Shown one piece after another: positions 58,111 through 64,000 of a stretch of 64,000 nucleotides of DNA; position 1 is the stretch's first letter; each line of letters opens with the position of its first letter. Below the pieces are notes generated by a model, which was not told the origin of the DNA, did not search any database, and saw nothing but the letters and a program-made list of their open reading frames with translations. The position numbers and the translations under genes were made by a program. Origin of the DNA: Massilia kyonggiensis (GTDB lineage: Bacteria; Pseudomonadota; Gammaproteobacteria; Burkholderiales; Burkholderiaceae_D); the NCBI RefSeq assembly GCF_024756235.1, contig NZ_JANUGY010000008.1:248001-312000 (forward strand), written 5' to 3'.

Positions 58111-58874
58111 CGCCCCAACGCCGGCCCGAGCCGCGCACGCGCCCGCGACAAGGCGCGTCGCGCCACCCACGCCTCGGCCGCGAGCACGCACACGGTGGCA
58201 ATCTGCCCCGGCGCGCCGGCCAGCACGCGCAGCACGGGCCAGACGCCGCCCGCGTCCAGGCCGGCCAGCGCGGCCGCGGGCACGCTGCGCCGGGCCGGAT
58301 CGAGCACGACCCGGCAGGCCGCGAGCGGCAGGCCGTGGCGCCGGGCGGCCAGTGCGGCGGCATGCGTTTCCATGTCGACGCACATGGCGCCCGCGTCACG
58401 CCACAGCGCGGCCTTGGCGGCGGCGGTGGCGAGGGGCGCGTCCGCGCCCGCGATCAGCCCGGTCCGGGCGCCGGGCAGCCGCGAAAGCAGCGCGCGCGAC
58501 CAGTCCGGATCCGCCGCGACCACGCCGTCTGGCGTCAGGACGCGCGTGGCCACCACGCAGTCTCCGCTGGCGAGGTCCGGGTCGAGCCCGCCCGCGCAGC
58601 CGAAGCTGATGATGCCGGCCCAGCGGGCGGGTCCCTCCTGACCGGGTCGCGCAAGACCGGGTCGCGCAAGACCGGGTCGCGCCAGACCGGGTCGCGCCTG
58701 ACCGGGTCGCGCCAGACCGGGTCGCACCTGACCGGGTCCCTCCAGCATCCCGTGCAGCCGCTGCGCCACCCTCCACGGTCCGGGTCCGCAGATCGCGACG
58801 ACGCCGGGCCCGTCCGCGATCGCCGCCTCGAACGGCATGCCGCACACGGCGAGCACGCACGGGGCGTCAGGCAC
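58053..58874 (-). CDS. hpnG: Hopanoid phosphorylase/nucleosidase HpnG
   Basis: A 273-residue nucleoside phosphorylase-fold protein that removes adenine from adenosylhopane to give ribosylhopane. The core is visible as WAGIISFGCAGGLDPDLASGD, ADAPLATAAAKAAL and the ribose-binding MCVDMETHAAALAA. Between residues about 43 and 78 an in-frame run of RPGLA-type pentapeptides is inserted, encoded by a 15-bp tandem repeat. The C-terminal LPPSSLPPSSLPP is antisense to the mlaA tail. Last gene of the dxs-hpnD-shc-hpnG unit, 3 bp after shc. Confidence 0.88.
   Translation of the reverse strand: MPDAPCVLAVCGMPFEAAIADGPGVVAICGPGPWRVAQRLHGMLEGPGQVRPGLARPGQARPGLARPGLARPGLARPGQEGPARWAGIISFGCAGGLDPDLASGDCVVATRVLTPDGVVAADPDWSRALLSRLPGARTGLIAGADAPLATAAAKAALWRDAGAMCVDMETHAAALAARRHGLPLAACRVVLDPARRSVPAAALAGLDAGGVWPVLRVLAGAPGQIATVCVLAAEAWVARRALSRARARLGPALGRYLPPSSLPPSSLPPWSLP
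58640..58744. repeat. 15-bp tandem repeat, seven copies, inside hpnG
   Basis: Seven consecutive units of GACCGGGTCGCGCNN (58640-58744); units 1 and 2 are identical and the others differ mostly in the last two or three bases. Period 15 keeps the hpnG frame and encodes RPGLA/RPGQA pentapeptides. Confidence 0.95.
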
Positions 58875-58877
58875 GGT

Positions 58878-60842
58878 CTACATCCCGAACGCGACCCGGC
58901 CGCTGCCGCCGGCCCGCAGGTTGCGGTAGCGGGCCAGCGCCCACAGCGGGAAATAGCGGGCGTAGCCGTGGTAGCGCAGGTAGAACACGCGGGGGAAGCC
59001 CGTGGCCGTGTGCTGCGGTTCGTCCCACAGGCCGTCCGCGCGCTGGTGGTCGACGAGCCAGGCGATGCCGCGTGCGACGGCCTGGGTGTCGACGGCGCCC
59101 GCCGCCATCAGGCCCAGCAGCGCCCACGCCGTCTGCGACGCGGTCGATGGCGCCCACGCGTGACCGTCATGGTCGAGCCGGTAGCTGTCGCCGCCTTCGC
59201 CCCAGCCGCCGTCCGGATTCTGCACGTACGCGAGCCAGCGCACGGCCCGCGCGACGGGCGGCGCATCCGGCGGCAGGCCGGCAGCCGCGAGGGCGCACAG
59301 CGCGCACCACGTGCCGTACACATAGTTCACGCCCCAGCGTCCGTACCAGCTGCCGTTCTTCTCCTGCCGGCGCAGCAGCCAGCCCAGTGCCCGTGCGGCG
59401 GGCGAGCGGCGCCGCGCGCAGGCGCCCGGTTCCAGCTGGGCCAGCATCGACAGGCAACGCGCGGACACGTCGGCCGTCGGCGGATCCAGCAGCGCGCCGT
59501 GGTCGGCGAACGGGATGTGGTTCAGGTAGTCGTGCGTGTTGTCCGCCTCGAAAGCGCCCCAGCCGCCGTTCTTGCCCTGCATGCCGACGATCCATTCGCG
59601 GGCGCGGGCGACGGCGTCCGCGTACCGGTCCGGCAGCGGTTGCGGTTCGAGGTGCGCGGCGCGGTGCATCGCCATCGCCACGACGGCCGTGTCGTCGACG
59701 TCGGGATAGCAGGCGTTCTCGTACTGGAACGCCCAGCCGCCGGGACGCACCGCCGGCCGGCGCGCGGCCCAGTCGCCGGACCGGTCGAGGATCTGCAGCG
59801 GCAGCAGCCAGTCGAGGCCGCGGCGTGCCGCGTCCAGGGCGGCCGGCGTGCCCGCTTCCAGCAGCGCGTGGCACATCAGCGCCGTGTCCCACACGGGCGA
59901 CAGGCACGGCTGGCAATAGGCCTCGGTACCGTGGTCGACGACCAGCCGGTCGATGGCGCGGCGCGCGGCGGATGCCTCGGGTGCGTCCGGCGGCAGGCCC
60001 AGCGCGTCCAGCATCTGCACGGCGTTGACCATCGCGGGGAAGATGGCGCCCAGGCCATGCTCGCCGTTCAGGCGCGCGCGTACGAACGCCGCCGCCTGCT
60101 CCACCGCGCGCCGGCGCAGGCGCGCGGGCAGGCGCGGCGCCAGCAGCCGCATCTGCGACTCCAGCGTACGGAACAGCGCGAACCACATGCGGTCCTGGTG
60201 CGGTGCACGCGGCGCCAGCCCGAGGCTGTCCGGCGGCGCAAGGAACAGTTCCGGGACGCCCACGGCACGCGGATTGCGCGCCCGCGGCCGCAGCGCACCC
60301 AGCACGAGCAGCGGCGTCAGCACGGTGCGGGTCCAATACGAGACCTTAGACAAATGGAACGGCGACCAGCGCGGCAGCAGCGCGATCTCCACCGGCATCA
60401 CGGGCACGGCGGACCACGGCATCTCGCCGAACAGCGCCAGCAGCATGCGCGTAAACACGTTGCTGCGCTCGGCGCCGCCGTGATCCCGGATCGCCGTGCG
60501 CGCCCGCGCCATGTGCGGCGCGTCGGGCGGATCGCCGATCATCTTCAGCGCAAAATATGCCTTGACGCTGGCGCTCGGGTCGAAGGCGCCGCCGTGGAAC
60601 AAGGGCCAGCCGCCGTGGTCGCCCTGGCGGCGGCGCAGATACGTTGCGATCTTGCGTTCCAGCCCGGCGTCCGGGCACTCGCCCAGGTAGTGCACCAGCA
60701 ACACGTACTCGGCGGGGATGGTGACGTCCGCCTCCAGTTCGTAGACCCAGTGCCCGTCGTCCCGCTGGTCGGCAAGCACGGCCGCGAGCGCAAGGTCGAT
60801 CGCACCGGCCTGCGCGGTTTCCCGGAAAGACGCGTCTCTCAT
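58878..60842 (-). CDS. shc: Squalene-hopene cyclase
   Basis: A 654-residue triterpene cyclase that turns squalene into hopene and hopanol at the inner membrane. The protonating motif DVDDTA is intact (near 380). QW repeats are visible: QGDHGGWPLF, QGKNGGWGAF, QEKNGSWYGRWGVNYVYGTW, QNPDGGWGEG, QRADGLWDE. The C-terminal YLRYHGYARYFPLWALARYR is typical. I start at 60842 (MRDASFRET); the frame remains open upstream because of high GC, but that part overlaps hpnD and dxs in another frame. Confidence 0.96.
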   Translation of the reverse strand: MRDASFRETAQAGAIDLALAAVLADQRDDGHWVYELEADVTIPAEYVLLVHYLGECPDAGLERKIATYLRRRQGDHGGWPLFHGGAFDPSASVKAYFALKMIGDPPDAPHMARARTAIRDHGGAERSNVFTRMLLALFGEMPWSAVPVMPVEIALLPRWSPFHLSKVSYWTRTVLTPLLVLGALRPRARNPRAVGVPELFLAPPDSLGLAPRAPHQDRMWFALFRTLESQMRLLAPRLPARLRRRAVEQAAAFVRARLNGEHGLGAIFPAMVNAVQMLDALGLPPDAPEASAARRAIDRLVVDHGTEAYCQPCLSPVWDTALMCHALLEAGTPAALDAARRGLDWLLPLQILDRSGDWAARRPAVRPGGWAFQYENACYPDVDDTAVVAMAMHRAAHLEPQPLPDRYADAVARAREWIVGMQGKNGGWGAFEADNTHDYLNHIPFADHGALLDPPTADVSARCLSMLAQLEPGACARRRSPAARALGWLLRRQEKNGSWYGRWGVNYVYGTWCALCALAAAGLPPDAPPVARAVRWLAYVQNPDGGWGEGGDSYRLDHDGHAWAPSTASQTAWALLGLMAAGAVDTQAVARGIAWLVDHQRADGLWDEPQHTATGFPRVFYLRYHGYARYFPLWALARYRNLRAGGSGRVAFGM

Positions 60843-60856
60843 GGCATCCCCCACGG

Positions 60857-61705
60857 CTACAACAGCGCGTACCGCAACAGGATCCCGGCCCTGGCCAACC
60901 GGCCCAGCCGGACCGGTGCGCGTGGACTGCTCCACCCGCGCGCCGCGAGTCGCGCCAGCAGCGCCGCATAGACGGCCCCCATCAGGCGCGGCGCACGTCC
61001 CGCGCTGCCCCGGTGACGGCGCAGCACGAAGTCGGAGGCGGCATAGTGGCGGCGCGCCTGCGCCGCCAGGTCGGCACAGGCCCGGGGCAGCGCCGGGTGC
61101 GCGGCGATGTCGTCCGCGCCGGCCGCGCACACGCGGGCGTCGATGCCGGCCGCGAGCAGCAGTTCGCGCGGCACGTAGGCGCGGCCGATGGCGGCGTCTT
61201 CGTCGATGTCGCGCAGGATGTTCGTCAGTTGCAGCGCGCGGCCCAGGTGGTGCGCGAGCAGGATGCCGTCGTCGTGGGGCAGGCCGAACACGCGCACGGA
61301 CAGGCGGCCGACGGCGGCGGCGACGCGGTCGCAGTACAGGTCGAGCACGTCGGCCGGCGGCGCGCAGATCGGGCGGTCCTGCGCGTCCATCAGCATGCCG
61401 TCGATCACGGCGTGGAAGTCGGCGCGCGCCAGGCCGTACGCGGCGATGTGCGGCACCAGCGCGCGCAGGCGCGGGCACCAGCCCCCGTCGCAGGCCAGGT
61501 CGACGTCGGCCCGCCACCGCTCCAGCGCGGCGCGGCGCCGGGGCGGCGGCGCGGGGCCGTCGGCGATGTCGTCGACGGCGCGGCAAAACGCGTAGATGCC
61601 GAACATGGCGGCGCGCCGCGGCGCAGGCAGCACGCGCATGGCGATGCCGAACGAACTGGCCGGCGTGTGGTCGGGCACAGTGAGGGCATCCGTTTCGGGA
61701 ACCAT
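60857..61705 (-). CDS. hpnD: Presqualene diphosphate synthase HpnD
   Basis: A 282-residue trans-isoprenyl diphosphate synthase of the squalene/phytoene family that condenses two farnesyl diphosphates. The two Asp-rich motifs are AFCRAVDDIADG and LTNILRDIDEDAAIGRAYVPREL. It begins with SSFGIAMRVLPAPRRAAMFGIYAFCR. It lies between dxs (12 bp) and shc (14 bp). HpnC and HpnE, which finish squalene synthesis in this route, are not in the window. Confidence 0.92.
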   Translation of the reverse strand: MVPETDALTVPDHTPASSFGIAMRVLPAPRRAAMFGIYAFCRAVDDIADGPAPPPRRRAALERWRADVDLACDGGWCPRLRALVPHIAAYGLARADFHAVIDGMLMDAQDRPICAPPADVLDLYCDRVAAAVGRLSVRVFGLPHDDGILLAHHLGRALQLTNILRDIDEDAAIGRAYVPRELLLAAGIDARVCAAGADDIAAHPALPRACADLAAQARRHYAASDFVLRRHRGSAGRAPRLMGAVYAALLARLAARGWSSPRAPVRLGRLARAGILLRYALL

Positions 61706-61717
61706 GGGGCACCTCTC

Positions 61718-63496
61718 TCAATGACTGTTCGCGACGAGCAGGGGCGCATCCGTGCGATAACGCTGGCGGATGGCGCCCGCGATGCCGGCCGCGTCGAGCC
61801 CGGCGGCACCCAGCAGTGCCGCGGGGTCGCCGTGCTCGATGAACAGGTCCGGCAGGCCCAGCATCAACAGCGGCCGCTGGATCCCGGCCGCGGCCAGCGC
61901 CTCCGCGACGGCCGCGCCCGCACCACCCATGACGGCACCCTCCTCCACCGTCACGAGCTGCGCATGGTCGCGCGCCAGCGCCATGACGAGGTCGGCGTCG
62001 AGCGGTTTCACGAACCGCATGTTGGCCACCGTCGCCCCCAGTTCCGCGCCCGCTTCGAGACTCGGCGCCAACATCGGCCCGAACGCGAGGATCGCGATGC
62101 CGGACCCGCGCCGGCGCACCTCGCCGCGGCCGAGCGGGATGGCGTCCAGCTCGGCTGCCGGCACCACCCCGGGCCCCGGTCCGCGCGGATAGCGCACGGC
62201 CGCCGGCCCGGGATGGCGGTAGGCCGTCGTCAGCATGCGCCGGCACTCGGCTTCGTCGGACGCCGCCATCAGCACCATGTCGGGCACGCAGCGCAGATAG
62301 GCGATGTCGTAGTTGCCCGCATGCGTGGCGCCGTCCGCGCCGACGAGGCCGGCGCGGTCGATCGCGAACGTCACGTCCAGGTGTTGCAGCGCGACGTCGT
62401 GGATCAACTGGTCGTAGGCACGTTGCAGGAACGTGGAATAGATCGCGACAACGGGCTTCATGCCGTCGACGGCGAGGCCGCCCGCGAACGTCAGCGCGTG
62501 CTGCTCCGCGATGCCGACGTCCACGTAGCGGTCGGGGAAGCGCTGGGCAAAGCGGACGAGGCCGGAGCCTTCGCGCATGGCGGGCGTGATGCCGACGAGG
62601 CGCGGATCGTGCGCGGCCATGTCGCACAGCCAGTCGCCGAACACGTCCGTGTATGCGGGGCGGCCGCGGGCGCCGTCCGGCAAGCCCTTCCCGGGATCGA
62701 AGCGGCCCGTGCCGTGGTACAGCGTAGGCGCGGCCTCCGCGCGCGCATAGCCTTTGCCCTTGCGCGTGACGACGTGCAGCACCTGCGGACCAGGACGGCC
62801 CCGGGCGGCCTCCAGCGCGGGAATCAGGGCGTCGAGGTCGTGCCCGTCCACCGGACCGGCATACGCGAAGCCCAGCGCCTCGAACAGCGACGCGCCCGGA
62901 CGCACGCGGCCGGTGGCGAGATCGGACAGATGCCGGTCCAGCGCGCCCACGGCGGGAGAAATGGACATGCCGTTGTGATTGACGACGACGAGCAGGCGCA
63001 GGGAAGGATCGATGCCGGCGTTGTTCAGCGCCTCGAACGCCATGCCGGCGGACAGCGCGCCGTCGCCGCAGACGGCCACGGCATGACGGTCGTCGCCCTG
63101 GAGTTTCGCGGCCAGCGCCATGCCGAGCGCGGCCGACAATGCCGTCGACGAATGCGCCGTTCCGAAGCAGTCGTGCACGCTCTCGCAGCGGCGCGGAAAG
63201 CCGGACAGGCCGCCCGCCTGGCGCAGGGTGTGCATCTGCGCGCGGCGCCCCGTCAATACCTTGTGGCCATAGCTCTGGTGCCCGACGTCCCACACGATGC
63301 GGTCGCGCGGCGTCGCGAACACGTAGTGCAGCGCGATCGTCAGTTCCACCGTTCCCAGGTTCGACGCGAGATGGCCGCCGGTGCGCGCCACCGTGTCGAG
63401 CAGGAAGCGGCGCAGCTGGCGCGCCAGTGTGTCCAGGCGCGTGCGGGGCAGCGCGCGCAATGCGGCCGGGTCGTTGATTGCCTCGAGCAGGTCCAT
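61718..63496 (-). CDS. dxs: 1-deoxy-D-xylulose-5-phosphate synthase
   Basis: A 592-residue ThDP enzyme, first step of the MEP isoprenoid pathway. It shows GGHLASNLGTVELTIALHYVF, the ThDP motif CGDGALSAGMAFEALNNAG, DVGIAEQHALTFAGGLA and IDRAGLVGADGATHAG. GGAGG lies 5 nt before the ATG at 63496 (MDLLEAIND), which is the usual DXS start; an ATG 12 nt upstream lacks such a site. First gene of the minus-strand unit, supplying precursors to the hopanoid genes that follow; possibly a second dxs copy. It is slightly shorter than the usual 620. Confidence 0.95.
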   Translation of the reverse strand: MDLLEAINDPAALRALPRTRLDTLARQLRRFLLDTVARTGGHLASNLGTVELTIALHYVFATPRDRIVWDVGHQSYGHKVLTGRRAQMHTLRQAGGLSGFPRRCESVHDCFGTAHSSTALSAALGMALAAKLQGDDRHAVAVCGDGALSAGMAFEALNNAGIDPSLRLLVVVNHNGMSISPAVGALDRHLSDLATGRVRPGASLFEALGFAYAGPVDGHDLDALIPALEAARGRPGPQVLHVVTRKGKGYARAEAAPTLYHGTGRFDPGKGLPDGARGRPAYTDVFGDWLCDMAAHDPRLVGITPAMREGSGLVRFAQRFPDRYVDVGIAEQHALTFAGGLAVDGMKPVVAIYSTFLQRAYDQLIHDVALQHLDVTFAIDRAGLVGADGATHAGNYDIAYLRCVPDMVLMAASDEAECRRMLTTAYRHPGPAAVRYPRGPGPGVVPAAELDAIPLGRGEVRRRGSGIAILAFGPMLAPSLEAGAELGATVANMRFVKPLDADLVMALARDHAQLVTVEEGAVMGGAGAAVAEALAAAGIQRPLLMLGLPDLFIEHGDPAALLGAAGLDAAGIAGAIRQRYRTDAPLLVANSH

Positions 63497-63632
63497 GCGG
63501 TCCTCCATGCGGCTGCGACAGGCACCGCAGGCGACCCATTCTAGAACATCCCGGCCATCCGTTCAGGTATTCGCTTCAACCGTGCGCCAGCCTCTTCGGA
63601 GATATGGTATGCGCGAAAAATCCCAGTAGAAA

Positions 63633-64000
63633 TCAGCCCTTGTGGCGGATCGCATCGAGCACGACGGCCAGCGCGCGCGACGCATGACGCCGGCCCGGAT
63701 AGTACGCATGCAGGCCGGGGAATTTGGGGCAGAAGTCCGCCATCACGCTGACAAGGCGGCCGGCCTGCAGGTGCGGTGCCGCCACGTCCTCCGGGACGAA
63801 CGCGAGGCCGCAGCCGGACAGCGCCGCGTTCAGGACCTGGTAGATGCCGTTGAACGTGTAGCGGCCGCGCACGCGCACGTCGACGGCTTCGCCGCGATCG
63901 AGCATCTCCCACGCGTACACGCCGCCGCCCGCGAGGCGCAGGCGGATGCATTCGTGCTTCATGAGGTCGTCGATGGATGCGGGCACGGGGCGGTGCGCGA
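63633..64000 (-). CDS. LysR-family regulator, C-terminal part (partial)
   Basis: The final 122 residues of a LysR ligand-binding domain, running off the right edge. The text PASIDDLMKHECIRLRLAGGGVYAWEMLDRGEAVDVRVRGR in two pieces, then ALSGCGLAFVPEDVAAPHLQAGRLVSVMADFCP and FPGLHAYYPGRRHASRALAVVLDAIR, is the standard C-terminal lobe of the CrgA/DsdC-like subgroup. The 136 bp between it and dxs show no gene. Confidence 0.85.
   Translation of the reverse strand, partial: AHRPVPASIDDLMKHECIRLRLAGGGVYAWEMLDRGEAVDVRVRGRYTFNGIYQVLNAALSGCGLAFVPEDVAAPHLQAGRLVSVMADFCPKFPGLHAYYPGRRHASRALAVVLDAIRHKG

Noticed and set aside
58640..58744. The 15-bp repeat array as a CRISPR
   Set aside because: Units are contiguous with no spacers, are too short and lie in frame within hpnG; no cas gene is nearby.
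58878..63539. A 1553-codon open frame on the minus strand that includes shc and could be read as a giant fusion protein
   Set aside because: Only the part from 60842 downstream matches squalene-hopene cyclase. The upstream part overlaps hpnD and dxs in another frame and is Arg/Ala/Gly-rich, as expected from high-GC shadow reading.

Overview
This is a high-GC, gene-dense stretch of a bacterial chromosome. The gene content points to the Burkholderiales, most likely a Massilia- or Duganella-like member of the Oxalobacteraceae: a gcl-hyi-glxR-glycerate kinase operon, an SHC-type hopanoid locus carrying ispH and dxs, a two-partner secretion pair with YDG-type repeats, a PEP-CTERM protein and several LysR and chemotaxis genes. 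The taxonomic placement is inference. I saw no rRNA, tRNA, CRISPR array, insertion sequence or phage gene.

Layout. 0-0.8 kb: end of a sensor kinase and its NarL-type response regulator. 0.7-7.9 kb (minus): the glycerate pathway of glyoxylate use (gcl, hyi, glxR, glycerate kinase), then an intrinsic terminator, pyruvate kinase and an isocitrate-lyase/PEP-mutase-like protein; a LysR gene diverges from gcl. 8.9-12.8 kb: a TPR-GGDEF diguanylate cyclase and a chemoreceptor. 12.8-13.8 kb: methionine aminopeptidase coupled to a ParD-like protein. 13.9-21.4 kb: a degenerate gluzincin-like TPR protein, a LysR regulator, a catalytically degenerate HAD-like protein, an NDH-2-like flavoprotein, a large FAD oxidoreductase and an SDR. 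21.6-25.2 kb: LysR, glucarate dehydratase and a GH28 pectinase. 25.3-33.5 kb: a His-rich mini membrane protein and a TpsB/TpsA pair. 33.5-35.8 kb: an AT-rich gap with FNR/Anr-type boxes, then a universal stress protein remnant, a degenerate hemerythrin-like gene and a frameshifted PEP-CTERM gene. 35.8-46.0 kb: chemoreceptor, beta-propeller plus creatininase-like pair, small hydrophilic protein, CPA2 antiporter, KfrA-like protein, FetAB-type exporter, methyltransferase, XRE regulator and a ferritin-like protein. 46.1-63.5 kb: the hopanoid locus. The window ends in a partial LysR gene.

How the genes work together. Gcl, Hyi, GlxR and glycerate kinase convert two glyoxylate to 2-phosphoglycerate, and pyruvate kinase acts further down. 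GudD feeds the same tartronate semialdehyde node if an aldolase is encoded elsewhere. In the hopanoid locus, IspH and Dxs supply isoprenoid precursors, HpnD makes presqualene diphosphate, Shc cyclises squalene, HpnH and HpnG build and trim the adenosyl side chain, and HpnI, HpnK and HpnJ install the glucosamine/cyclitol ether head group. HpnN, HpnM and MlaA are envelope lipid-transport parts. hpnC and hpnE are not in the window, hpnM is inverted relative to its neighbours, and hpnG carries an in-frame 15-bp tandem repeat.
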